The notes under the pieces are model-generated. The model searched no databases, had not been told where the DNA came from, and saw only the letters and a program-made list of their open reading frames with translations. This document shows positions 1-8,495 of a DNA stretch of 64,000 bases, piece by piece. The DNA is from Bin5 sp965221145. Lineage in GTDB: Bacteria; Chloroflexota; Anaerolineae; Caldilineales; Caldilineaceae. The translations under genes were made by a program, and so were the position numbers. The DNA is taken from contig OZ244877.1 of the NCBI GenBank assembly GCA_965221145.1, positions 1,798,001-1,862,000 of the forward strand, read 5' to 3'. Position 1 is the first letter of the stretch. Every line of letters begins with the position of its first letter.

Positions 1-117
1 CGCATATTGGTCGGTCCTGTGATTCATCTGTGTAAGAGACGCACTGCAGAAATGGGGCTTGTATGCACCCGTCCTCATCTGAGCAGATTATAGATGCGCT
101 CATGTGAATTGCGACAA

Positions 118-146
118 TTGCGCTATCGGTCACACTTCGCTATAAT
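118..146 (+). promoter_or_regulatory. Sigma70-type promoter of the glycine riboswitch/gcvP transcript
   Basis: A TTGCGC -35 box (118-123) and a perfect TATAAT -10 box (141-146) are separated by 17 bases. Transcription would begin near 153, shortly before the riboswitch aptamers, so this is the natural promoter of the gcvP leader. Confidence 0.7.
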
Positions 147-194
147 GGCCGTGCTATCGAAAGTAAAGCGACAAAAACTGCATAGCAGGCTGAT

Positions 195-400
195 GCGCGG
201 CGAGAGAGACTTCGGAATCGAAGCGCCGAAGGGGCAAACCGACAGGAAGACCCAGCCTGATCGGTGACACTCTCAGGCAAAAGGATCGTCGCGATGCGGC
301 ACCTTTGGAAAGCGTCGCTCCGCAAGACCGAGCGGCCACCGACGGGGCAATCGCACGCCTGAACAGGCGTGCGCCAATCTCTCAGGTCAAGGACAGAGGC
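195..400 (+). promoter_or_regulatory. Tandem glycine riboswitch (gcvT motif)
   Basis: Two successive copies of the glycine aptamer core are visible. The first has CGCCGAAGGGGCAAACC near 224-240 and ACTCTCAGGCAAAAGGA near 268-284. The second has CACCGACGGGGCAATC near 337-352 and ATCTCTCAGGTCAAGGACAG near 377-396. These are the conserved core and 3' strands of the gcvT-class aptamer, arranged as a tandem pair as in most members. A strong terminator hairpin and then gcvP follow directly, so glycine binding most likely controls read-through into the glycine-cleavage gene. The ON-switch mode is known for this family and inferred here. Confidence 0.93.
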
Positions 401-432
401 AACGGGCATTCGTTTAGAATGCCCGTTTTTTC
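401..432 (+). terminator. Intrinsic terminator in the riboswitch expression platform
   Basis: A perfect 11-bp stem (AACGGGCATTC at 401-411 with GAATGCCCGTT at 417-427), a 5-base loop and an unbroken run of T to 431. It lies between the second aptamer and the gcvP ribosome-binding site, the expected place for the riboswitch-controlled terminator. Confidence 0.92.
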
Positions 433-510
433 TACCGAGTTTCGTTGTCTCGCCCCCGCTTTGCGGCAGGCAGGGCAGCGGAAATCAGACGGTGACCAGA
501 GGAGATAGAA

Positions 511-3500
511 ATGAGCGCCCCTGCCCACGCAACCTCCACCACCCCCTCCCGCAACGGCTTTCGCCCGTCTACAGATAGAGGGCGTCAAAGTCGAACCGAG
601 GAACTCGCCGCGGCCGCATCCGGCCAGGCCAGCCTGCTGCAATGTACCGATTCGTTCGTCCACCGCCACTTGGGGCCAGGTGCGGACGACGTGCAGGCGA
701 TGCTGCAAGCGATCGGCGTGGATTCAATCGACGCGCTGATCGACCAGACGATCCCTGCGCAGATTCGATCCGAACGTCATCTGGCCCTGCCTGAGCCGCG
801 CCCAGAGTCGAACGTCCTGGAGGAGATGGCCGAGATCGCCTCCCAAAACCAACTGTTCCGCTCCTTCATCGGCATGGGCTACTACGACACGATCACCCCC
901 CCTGTAATCCTGCGCAACATACTGGAAAACCCCGGCTGGTACACGCAGTACACGCCCTATCAGGCCGAGATTGCGCAGGGACGGCTGGAGGCGCTGCTCA
1001 ACTTCCAGACAATGGTGAGCGACCTCACCGCGCTCGACATCGCCAATGCCTCCCTGTTGGACGAGGCCACCGCTGCCGCCGAGGCGATGATGATGTGCAA
1101 GCGAGCGCAAAAGCGCGGCGCATCCGCCAATACCTTCTTTGTTGCGGAAACCTGCCACCCGCAGACGATCGACACGATCCGAACGCGGGCCGAACCGCTG
1201 GGCTACCGCATCGTCGTCGGCGACCACCGCCAATACACCTGCGACGACGATACATTTGGCCTCCTTGTACAATTTCCCGACACCGAGGGAACGATCAGCG
1301 ATTTCAGCAGCCTTGTCGAGCAGGCGCACGCCGTTGACGCCTACGTCGTTGTTGCGACCGACCTGCTGGCGCTGACGCTGCTGTCGCCGCCCGGCGAATG
1401 GGGCGCGGACATCGCGGTCGGCAGCGCCCAGCGCTTTGGCGTACCTATGGGATATGGCGGCCCCCACGCCGCGTTCATGGCAACAAGTGACGCCCTCAAG
1501 CGCCAGATGCCGGGGCGGTTGGTCGGCGTCTCGCAGGACGCACAGGGCAGATCGGCCTTGCGCCTCGCCCTTCAGACCAGGGAGCAGCATATCCGCCGCG
1601 ACAAGGCGACCAGCAATATCTGCACGGCCCAGGTGCTGCTGGCCATTATGGCCTCGATGTATGCCGTCTACCACGGCCCCAATGGCCTGGAACGGATCGC
1701 CCGGCGCATTCAGCTGCTCACGGCGATCTTGGCTGCGGCGTTGAAGGAACTTGGCTACCGGCTTAATCAGCACGACAGCGGGCCTTTCTTCGACACGTTG
1801 AAGATCGCAGGCGGCCCCCGCACGCAGGAGGTGTTGCGCCAGGCGGCCAACGCACGGCGCCTCAACCTGCGCCTGTACGAAGATGGGGCCGTGGGCGTCT
1901 CGTTGGACGAAAAGACAACGGTCGCTGAGTTGCGCGCGCTGCTGGAAATCTTCGGCAGGGATGAAGATATGCACACTCCGCCCGCCACATTGGACGGGCA
2001 AACGAATTCGACAGATTCAGATGTTGCCAAGCTCGCCGAGGCGGTCAATCTGGACTACCCGGCGCCTTTCGCCCGCATCAGCCCTTTCCTGGCCCATCCG
2101 ATTTTTACTTTGATCGATTCAGAGACGGAGATGCTCCGCTATATCACCAAGTTGCAAAACCGGGATCTTTCCCTCGCTCACTCGATGATTCCGCTCGGCT
2201 CCTGCACCATGAAGTTGAACGCCACAGCCGAGATGATCCCCGTCACTTGGCCGCAGTTCGGTGGGATGCACCCGTTCGCGCCCTTGGAGCAGGCCCAGGG
2301 GTACCAGATTCTCTTTGACCGCCTGGCCCGCGCCTTGCAGGAGATCACGGGCTATGCCGCCGTCTCCCTCCAGCCTAACGCCGGTTCCCAAGGGGAGTAC
2401 GCCGGCCTATTGGTCATACGCGCCTTGCACCGCAGCCGCGGCGACGAGCGCCGCGAAATCTGTTTGATCCCCTCCTCCGCCCACGGCACAAATCCGGCCA
2501 GCGCGGTCATGGCCGGCATGAAGGTCGTGGTCGTCCGCTGTGATGAGAACGGCAACATAGATGTAGGGGATCTGCGGGCTAAGGCCGAGCAACACAGCGA
2601 ACGCCTGGCCGCGCTGATGGTCACCTATCCCAGCACGCACGGTGTCTTCGAAGAGGCAATCGAGGAAATCTGCGGGATCATCCATCAGCACGGCGGCCAG
2701 GTCTACATGGACGGCGCCAACATGAATGCGCAGGTTGGCCTCTGCCGCCCCGGCGACATGGGCGCCGATGTCTGCCACCTGAACCTGCACAAAACATTCT
2801 GCATCCCCCATGGCGGCGGCGGGCCGGGCATGGGTCCGATCTGTGTGGCCGCGCACCTGGCTCCCTTCCTGCCCGGACATGCCGTCGTCCCGGGCGTCGG
2901 TGGGGAACACGCCATCGGCGCGGTGTCGGCTGCGCCCTGGGGCAGCGCAAGCATTTTGCCGATCTCTTACGCCTATATTGCCATGATGGGCGGCAGCGGT
3001 CTCACCGAGGCAACCCGCATCGCCATTCTCAATGCCAACTACATCGCCGCCCGCCTGCAGGACGCCTATCCTGTCCTTTACAAGGGCGCGCAGGGTCGGG
3101 TCGCCCACGAGTGCATCATCGACACGCGCTTCTTGAAGGATCACGGTCTGCAGGTGGACGATATCGCTAAGCGGCTGATGGACTTCGGCTTTCATGCGCC
3201 TACAATGTCCTTCCCTGTGCCCGGGACATTGATGATCGAGCCGACCGAGAGCGAGTCGCGCCATGAGCTGGACCGCTTCTGCGCGGCCATGCTGGCGATA
3301 CGGGAAGAGATCCAGGCCGTGCAGGACGCCAGCATCAGCGCAGAGGAATCGCCATTGCGCCATGCGCCCCACACGGCTGACCTGGTTACGGCTGATCAGT
3401 GGTCGCGCGCATACAGCCGCGAGACCGCCGCCTTCCCCGCGGCTTGGGTGCGAGAGAACAAATTCTGGCCTTTTGTCGGGCGTATCGACAACACCTACGG

Positions 3501-3549
3501 CGATCGCAATCTGGTATGCGCCTGCCCGCCGCTGGAGAGTTATGCCTGA
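511..3549 (+). CDS. gcvP: Glycine dehydrogenase (decarboxylating), P protein of the glycine cleavage system
   Basis: A 1012-residue single-chain P protein, a little longer than the usual ~950 because of a ~45-residue low-complexity N-terminal extension before the conserved DSFVHRHLGP start. It decarboxylates glycine with pyridoxal phosphate and passes the aminomethyl group to lipoylated H protein. The PLP lysine lies in HLNLHKTFCIPHGGGGPG (Lys761), and the N-terminal half carries FIGMGYYDTITPPVI, typical of the family. An AGGAG ribosome-binding site precedes the ATG at the proper distance. The tandem glycine riboswitch upstream supports the assignment. gcvT, gcvH and lpd are not in the window, so gcvP is separated from its partners here. 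Confidence 0.97.
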   Translation: MSAPAHATSTTPSRNGFRPSTDRGRQSRTEELAAAASGQASLLQCTDSFVHRHLGPGADDVQAMLQAIGVDSIDALIDQTIPAQIRSERHLALPEPRPESNVLEEMAEIASQNQLFRSFIGMGYYDTITPPVILRNILENPGWYTQYTPYQAEIAQGRLEALLNFQTMVSDLTALDIANASLLDEATAAAEAMMMCKRAQKRGASANTFFVAETCHPQTIDTIRTRAEPLGYRIVVGDHRQYTCDDDTFGLLVQFPDTEGTISDFSSLVEQAHAVDAYVVVATDLLALTLLSPPGEWGADIAVGSAQRFGVPMGYGGPHAAFMATSDALKRQMPGRLVGVSQDAQGRSALRLALQTREQHIRRDKATSNICTAQVLLAIMASMYAVYHGPNGLERIARRIQLLTAILAAALKELGYRLNQHDSGPFFDTLKIAGGPRTQEVLRQAANARRLNLRLYEDGAVGVSLDEKTTVAELRALLEIFGRDEDMHTPPATLDGQTNSTDSDVAKLAEAVNLDYPAPFARISPFLAHPIFTLIDSETEMLRYITKLQNRDLSLAHSMIPLGSCTMKLNATAEMIPVTWPQFGGMHPFAPLEQAQGYQILFDRLARALQEITGYAAVSLQPNAGSQGEYAGLLVIRALHRSRGDERREICLIPSSAHGTNPASAVMAGMKVVVVRCDENGNIDVGDLRAKAEQHSERLAALMVTYPSTHGVFEEAIEEICGIIHQHGGQVYMDGANMNAQVGLCRPGDMGADVCHLNLHKTFCIPHGGGGPGMGPICVAAHLAPFLPGHAVVPGVGGEHAIGAVSAAPWGSASILPISYAYIAMMGGSGLTEATRIAILNANYIAARLQDAYPVLYKGAQGRVAHECIIDTRFLKDHGLQVDDIAKRLMDFGFHAPTMSFPVPGTLMIEPTESESRHELDRFCAAMLAIREEIQAVQDASISAEESPLRHAPHTADLVTADQWSRAYSRETAAFPAAWVRENKFWPFVGRIDNTYGDRNLVCACPPLESYA

Positions 3550-4036
3550 GACGAATTGCGGGCACTTCGTATTGCGTATTTCGTAGTGTCTTCTTGGCGG
3601 CCTTTGCGCAACTGTCCCAGCATGCTCAATTTGGCGTGCGGTCACGCAGTACGCAATACGTAATAAGATTCGCGCGCGTCGTCCCTATCGATCCCTTCAT
3701 CAAAATTGCAAGATTCCATCGCTCCTGCCCCTGCATTGCCTGAGAAGGGGGCAGGTGTTTACGCCCAATTTTCTCGCCTTTGAGGTCGATAAGTGCATCA
3801 CCCATATTTGGGCAACTGCTATGCGCCCGTCCAGCCGACTAAATGAGTCCAACCGCATTAGCACCGGCCCATCCCCTGCTATCCTGTCCATCTGCAAATC
3901 TCGAAAATCCTGATTCAGACAACGGATGCCAAGAGATGTGGAATACGTTCGGGTCGGCAAACGGGGTTGACTGAAAAGAAATTGGAGTATATAGTTTCTT
4001 GCGGAGTTGCAAGGTCGAGGAGTGGGCAAGGGTCGG
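3550..4036. other. Intergenic region with an inverted repeat; no gene seen
   Basis: No credible ORF. A perfect 11-base inverted repeat, CGTATTGCGTA at 3568-3578 and TACGCAATACG at 3650-3660, could fold with a ~70-base loop at the 3' end of the gcvP transcript. There is no T-tract, so it is not a standard terminator. The rest shows nothing recognisable and ends at the 5'-truncated permease remnant. Confidence 0.5.
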
Positions 4037-4632
4037 TGTCATTGCTGCTCTGCATAGCTCTGTCAGTGCTGGGCGCGTATGCGCTCTCCAGCCTGCGTTG
4101 GCGCGGGCGCAATCTATTCGGGCTGTTCCTGCTGGTGACGCAAATGCTGCCCGAAATCCTGATTCTGATTCCTCTTTACATTATCTACCGCCGCCTCAAT
4201 ATGCTCAACAGCATCCCCTCCCTCGCGCTGCTCGACGCCGCATTCATCCTGCCAATCTGTATCTGGATTCTGAAGGGGGTGTTTGACAACGTTCCTCCAG
4301 AGGTTTTGGATGCCTTGGTCGTCGACGGCTGCTCCGAGTTGGGCGCGCTCTGGCGGATTGTGCTGCCTCTGTCCGCGCCCGGTCTGGCAGCGGTGGCGGT
4401 AGTCGCCTTCTTCTTCGCCTGGAACGAGTACCTGTACGCGGGGATCATGCTCGGCAGTGGGGAATTCATGCCGGCCTCGGTGGGGCTGTCTACGCTCAAA
4501 GCGATCGCGCAGACGCCGGTCGAGCAATACTTGGCCGCCGGGCTTGTCTTCTCTGTTCTGCCTGTGGCATTCTACCTGGCGATGCAGCGTTATATCGTGT
4601 CAGGGCTGACTGCCGGCGCGGTAAAGGGGTAA
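4037..4632 (+). pseudogene. 5'-truncated sugar ABC transporter permease (MalG-like remnant)
   Basis: The reading frame matches the C-terminal two thirds of a CUT1 permease of the MalG/UgpE type. It has GAYALSSLRWRGRN, the EAA-loop segment VDGCSELGALWRIVLPLSAP that contacts the ATPase, and the typical ending SGLTAGAVKG. The N-terminal ~70 residues of a normal ~280-residue permease (first membrane segment) are missing. The ~35 open codons upstream of the homology resemble no permease. No binding protein, partner permease or ribosome-binding site is nearby. It closely resembles the intact permease at 58851-59720 and is probably the leftover of a deleted transporter. Confidence 0.75.
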
Positions 4633-4705
4633 GCAGCGAGAGACAATCGCGGCGATTGGACATTCCACCCTCGCTACTCACAATGCCATTGGAGAGTATT
4701 CGCAC

Positions 4706-5422
4706 ATGGATTTAGGACATATAGTCCTGGAAGGCGGCGCGGAGTTCGGCGGGCAGATGGCGGCCCCGGACCGGCGCAGCATAGAGTTGGCAGGTGGCCT
4801 GGACGCGCCGCTCGTCATCATTCCAACAGCCGCCGCGCCCGACAACAACTGCGCCCGCGCCGGTGAAAATGGCCGCCGCTGGTTCAGTAGCCTGGGTGCG
4901 ACCAATGTACAAGCCGTTCCCCTGATAGATCGCAGTTCAGCCGCTGACTCTGCCCTCGTGGATATGCTGGCCAACGCGCGGCTATTCTACTTGCTCGGCG
5001 GCTTTCCCGGCTATCTCTGCGAGACTCTCCTCAACACACCGGCATGGACCGCCATGCGGGCCGCGTACGCCGAGGGCGCGGTGCTGGCCGGAAGCAGCGC
5101 GGGCGCGATGGTCCTGTGCGAACATCTCTACGATCCGCGCGGCCAGCAGATTGTGCCCGGTCTGGGGATGGTCCCAAACGCATGTGTGCTGCCCCATCAC
5201 AACACCTTTGGCCAGGGCTGGACCGACCGATTGCGGGCGCTGCTGCCCGAGGCGACACTCGTCGGCATCGACGAGGAAACAGGCATGATCAACGACCATT
5301 CAGCGCATGAATGGAGCGTTCACGGCGGCGGCGACATCACCCTCTATCAGCCCGGGCAGCCGATTTCCCACCCGAAGTCTTACCAACCCGGCGAGAAGCT
5401 TCCCCTTTCGCTTTCCGTCTGA
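4706..5422 (+). CDS. Peptidase S51 / cyanophycinase-like protein
   Basis: 238 residues with the glutaminase-like fold of family S51 (cyanophycinase, dipeptidase E). The nucleophile elbow LAGSSAGAM places the catalytic serine at about residue 131. LEGGAEF near the N-terminus, FYLLGGFPG and LGMVPNACVLPHHNTFGQGW are also family-typical. Members are serine peptidases acting on Asp-rich or beta-aspartyl peptides, but whether this one degrades cyanophycin cannot be told. GGAGAG precedes the ATG. It stands alone between a permease remnant and a convergent minus-strand gene. No cyanophycin synthetase is seen in the window. Confidence 0.85.
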   Translation: MDLGHIVLEGGAEFGGQMAAPDRRSIELAGGLDAPLVIIPTAAAPDNNCARAGENGRRWFSSLGATNVQAVPLIDRSSAADSALVDMLANARLFYLLGGFPGYLCETLLNTPAWTAMRAAYAEGAVLAGSSAGAMVLCEHLYDPRGQQIVPGLGMVPNACVLPHHNTFGQGWTDRLRALLPEATLVGIDEETGMINDHSAHEWSVHGGGDITLYQPGQPISHPKSYQPGEKLPLSLSV

Positions 5423-5479
5423 CCGCTACCACAGTCCGTCTGACGGCTTCCGAGTCAATAGCAACGTTCGAATCAGAGT

Positions 5480-6043
5480 TCAGAGTCGCACGATGCGAAA
5501 GTCTTCAAAGCGGATCCAGTGTTCCACGTCCGGCGGTCCATTGTAGCACTGGATGCTGACCTGCTCCTCGTCCGCCGGGGGCAGCGCGCCAGAGGCAGCC
5601 GTCCAGTACTCGGACGATCCCTGCGGGCGGAACTGCGCCTCCCACGAGTCGGTGGTGACCACAAGGCGCAAGCGCACGCTCTGTGTCGGCATCGGCTCTC
5701 TGCCTGGGATGATGTAGATGTCCCCGTCCACCAACTCCTTGACCTCTTTGAAGACTGGCTCGCCGTTCTGATACCAGGTGATGCCGGCCTGCTCGTACTG
5801 TTGAGTGGGCACAGCGTAGTTGAAGATCGTCACTTCGACCGCATGGGGACCCAGGCTCCGGTCCGGCGCCGGACGCACGAGCGCGTTGCGCACCGTGCCC
5901 GCTAACCCCGGCTCGACCGCGATCTCCAGCCCGCCCCCGCGCATACGCCATCTCTCAGGGTTCTCCCGCAGCCAGAACCAGTCGAAGTCCAATTCGCCGT
6001 CAAACTGCTCGCTGAAGACTACCTGCTCTTCGGCTCCGTCCAT
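5480..6043 (-). CDS. DUF1349-like (concanavalin A/glucanase-fold) protein
   Basis: About 187 residues, mostly beta-strand, with features of the DUF1349 / beta-xylosidase C-terminal-like lectin fold: GELDFDWFWLRENPERWRM at the start, a central QYEQAGITWYQNGEPVFKE, and a strand-rich C-terminus ending HWIRFEDFRIVRL. The start at 6043 was chosen because AGGAG lies 8 bases upstream; an ATG two codons earlier is also possible. There is no signal peptide. Such proteins are usually carbohydrate-binding or of unknown function. A MITE (6105-6340) sits only ~60 bases upstream and may have replaced or altered its promoter. Confidence 0.7.
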   Translation of the reverse strand: MDGAEEQVVFSEQFDGELDFDWFWLRENPERWRMRGGGLEIAVEPGLAGTVRNALVRPAPDRSLGPHAVEVTIFNYAVPTQQYEQAGITWYQNGEPVFKEVKELVDGDIYIIPGREPMPTQSVRLRLVVTTDSWEAQFRPQGSSEYWTAASGALPPADEEQVSIQCYNGPPDVEHWIRFEDFRIVRL

Positions 6044-6104
6044 GACCATGACTCCTATCGTATTGTTCACTCTATATCGATCACGCCGTAATTCTATCAT
6101 CATC

Positions 6105-6340
6105 GTAGCAACTCAGCCTCGTCTGGGAGGTTGTTTGAAAAGGTACGGTCATCGGTCAAAAAGACCAATAATGACTGCCGGAAAGCGTGAATCCTCCATC
6201 TACACGCCATAATTCGCACCATTTGTGCCGTATTGACCCGAACCTGACCTTTTCAGACAGATTCCAAACACGATTCATTACACTTGGATGACTTGGTTGC
6301 CCATTGAAAGGCGCACATTGGGTAATGGCTGAGTAGTTAC
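6105..6340. mobile_element. 236-bp IS66-like MITE, copy 1
   Basis: A non-coding element bounded by GTAGCAACTCAGCC (6105-6118) and its imperfect inverse GGCTGAGTAGTTAC (6327-6340), flanked on both sides by the 8-base target duplication TCATCATC (6097-6104 and 6341-6348). A second copy of exactly the same length lies at 31335-31570 with only scattered differences. Ends starting GTA(A) and an 8-base duplication are the hallmarks of IS66-family elements, so it was probably mobilised by an IS66 transposase encoded elsewhere. Confidence 0.9.
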
Positions 6341-6348
6341 TCATCATC

Positions 6349-6609
6349 TACTTTTCAACCACGACCGAATCGACCCTTCGCCAACAATCCTTCCCATCCC
6401 AAATTCCCCAAAATCCTGATTCAGGCAGCCCTTGCCTCAAAGTCTGGGACGCACCCTCTTTTGCGGGTGTATCCAGGATTATTGTGGGTGCATGCCAATT
6501 GATTGTCCGTCAAGTGAGGCCAAACCGGTCGACCTGGTCGAAGCCGCCAATGGTCAGGCAAATCTCGCCAATGATCTGGGATACGCCCTGTGAGAGGCCC
6601 GGCCTCACA
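6349..6609. other. Non-coding region with repeat remnants
   Basis: No credible gene. CTGGGACGCACCC and GGGTGTATCCAGGA near 6448-6477 are degenerate pieces of the GGGTGCATCCC repeat family found intact at 24195, 31084 and 34111. Confidence 0.5.
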
Positions 6610-6787
6610 CCATAACAAGAGTGTGATATAATGTCGGTCGTGCAGGCATACGGCCGAGCCAGATCCCGTTGCACTTCCTGGCCGCCTGCCGGCAGCGACG
6701 GCCTCCGCAAACGCAAACAAGACGTTCCCCTTCGTATAGTAATCGAGAGGGGGGGGGGGTAAAAGCGGACAAAGCGGACATTTTTCC
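6610..6787 (+). repeat. Dispersed ~150-bp repeat with an 11-G tract, copy A
   Basis: This stretch is repeated in inverted orientation at about 24015-24165. Shared landmarks in order are GTGTG[AG]TATAAT, CTTGGCCGCCTGCC-like sequence, TTCGTATAGTA, a run of exactly 11 G (6749-6759), and GCGGACAAAGCGGACATTTTT. It carries no ORF and no clear terminal inverted repeats. The TATAAT-like box at the start suggests it might be transcribed. Confidence 0.7.
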
Positions 6788-6802
6788 TAAACGTTTAGTA
6801 GA

Positions 6803-6926
6803 ATTGCGCTCATATAGCGCAGCGGTAACGCATTTACGACTGGCGCTCGGGTGCCCTCTGGGCGTGCGCAGCGGCAGCGCATTCAACCATTGCGCTCATA
6901 TAGCGCAGCGGTAGCGCATTCAACCA
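6803..6926 (+). repeat. Three short tandem-like copies resembling a tRNA 5' half
   Basis: GCGCAGCGGTARCGCATT recurs three times (near 6817, 6868 and 6903), twice preceded by ATTGCGCTCATATA and twice followed by CAACCATT. The segment resembles an acceptor/D-arm of a tRNA, but no anticodon arm or TTCGA T-loop follows. It is not a functional tRNA gene; it may be degenerate tRNA-derived sequence. Confidence 0.45.
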
Positions 6927-7127
6927 TTCCTTATGAAGATTTTTTGGCGGACTTGTCTTCCATTGGAGCGCCAATTCAAAGAATCATCAAACCCGCCGTC
7001 AATACGTCCGCATCCAGACCTGGGAATTTCTTCCTCCTGTCAACTACAGGTCAGGCCAACGTGCCAACGCAACGGCTCCTGCCATCATCGCCCAAAAATC
7101 TCGGATTCACCCTCTTTTACCATCCAA

Positions 7128-7156
7128 TTGACATTACAAATGGCAACCATTATACT
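7128..7156 (+). promoter_or_regulatory. Sigma70-type promoter of the PhyH gene at 7229
   Basis: Perfect TTGACA (7128-7133) and TATACT (7151-7156) with a 17-base spacer, giving a leader of about 65 bases before the PhyH start codon. Confidence 0.75.
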
Positions 7157-7228
7157 GCTGCTACACCAATGCCACTTGCTCCTTGAACAGTTTCGCCTCG
7201 GCGCATACGCTCACGAAAGGAAGATCCT

Positions 7229-8272
7229 ATGGCTGAAGAAATCAGAGAGTTGCGCGTCTCGAATGACGCCATGAACGATCCCTTCGAGTTGCAGCGTCGC
7301 ATCGCTGATGAGGGATATCTCTTCTTCAAGCGGCTGCAGAATCCTGATAAAATGCGGGAACTGCGCAGCGTTATGATGGCCAAGATCCAGGATGTGGGCT
7401 GGCTGCTGCCGGACACAGACCCGGTTGACGGAGTCGCCGACATCTCCCAACAATGCACGGAAGGCGACCTCGAATACACAGCCGGGTACAGCCACGTCTA
7501 CAAGCTGGAAGCGTTTCACCGCGCCGCGCACTGGCCCGAAGTGACGGAGATGATCGAGAGGATCATGGGGCGGCCGATCATGCCCCATCCGCACCAGATC
7601 GCCCGCATCTGGTTCCCCAAGTATACCGAACACACCACACCCACCCACCAGGACTTTGTCCACTTTCAGGGCAACTTTGAGACCCTGACCAACTGGGCGC
7701 CGATCGGCGATTGTCCCATCGAACTGGGCGGGCTGGCGGTGTTGCCCGGCTCGCACAAGGTCGAACGCGTGCTGGATCATCACTTTTCACTGGGCGCCGG
7801 CGGCCTCGCTGTCGACGTGGACGAGGAGGAAGAGATCGAGCCGATCTGGTACTCGACCGACTACGAGGCCGGTGATACGCTCATCTTCCCCGCGCTGATG
7901 ATCCACCGCGCCCTGCCCAACTACACCGAGGACAGGCTGCGGCTTTCACTCGACAACCGCTATCTGGCGGTCGGCGATCTGATCGCCGATCACATGCTCG
8001 ATCCCCATGGGCCAGCCGGGCTGACGTGGGAAGAGGTCTACGAAGACTGGGAGTTGGACGAGTATCAGTACTACTGGAAAGAGTATGACAACCCCGTCGT
8101 GGCGAGAGATACGAGCTATGGTGAGCGGGGCTTTGCTGAGGCGCTGGAACTGGCACGCGAAGGTCATGCGCAGGCGTTTATCAGGCTGCGTCGCACGATC
8201 AAGAATGATCCCGAATCGCAGGCCGCACAAGATGCCAGGGCGGTCCTGGGCGAGGTCGGCGTTCCGGCGTGA
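7229..8272 (+). CDS. Phytanoyl-CoA dioxygenase (PhyH) family Fe(II)/2-oxoglutarate oxygenase
   Basis: 347 residues, the longest PhyH protein in the window. The iron-binding facial triad begins with HQD in THQDFVHFQGN (His140, Asp142). The distal histidine is in LMIHRALPNYTEDRLRLSLDNRY, where the following arginine would hold 2-oxoglutarate. The family couples oxidative decarboxylation of 2-oxoglutarate to hydroxylation of an organic substrate; the substrate here is unknown, and bacterial members are rarely true phytanoyl-CoA enzymes. GGAAG lies before the ATG and a near-consensus promoter is upstream. It is followed by two further PhyH genes on the same strand. Confidence 0.9.
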   Translation: MAEEIRELRVSNDAMNDPFELQRRIADEGYLFFKRLQNPDKMRELRSVMMAKIQDVGWLLPDTDPVDGVADISQQCTEGDLEYTAGYSHVYKLEAFHRAAHWPEVTEMIERIMGRPIMPHPHQIARIWFPKYTEHTTPTHQDFVHFQGNFETLTNWAPIGDCPIELGGLAVLPGSHKVERVLDHHFSLGAGGLAVDVDEEEEIEPIWYSTDYEAGDTLIFPALMIHRALPNYTEDRLRLSLDNRYLAVGDLIADHMLDPHGPAGLTWEEVYEDWELDEYQYYWKEYDNPVVARDTSYGERGFAEALELAREGHAQAFIRLRRTIKNDPESQAAQDARAVLGEVGVPA

Positions 8273-8495
8273 ACGGAAGTTTTCTGTAGCCAGTTCTTGG
8301 ACTTAAATGGGGAGGCCCACACGCGCCAAAACCGCAAAGCGGGCGAGGAGAGAGGGGGAGCAAATGACTTCTCTCTCCTTTCAGTGTGGCCCTTTACCGG
8401 CAGCTCTGGGCAATCTCCTTGGAGTTACTTCAAACGCACCACTGTCAATTCGCAGTCCCCCCTGAACGCCAAACATAGGTAAGAGGCCCCCGCTA

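Noticed and set aside
724..2001. Long minus-strand open frame opposite gcvP (425 codons), and similar long frames opposite other genes
   Set aside because: Codon composition is that of a high-GC shadow frame; gcvP on the plus strand has full family similarity and no ribosome-binding site serves the antisense frame.
6889..6926. Possible tRNA gene
   Set aside because: Only a D-arm-like 5' half is present; no anticodon stem or T-loop follows, so it was listed as a repeat.
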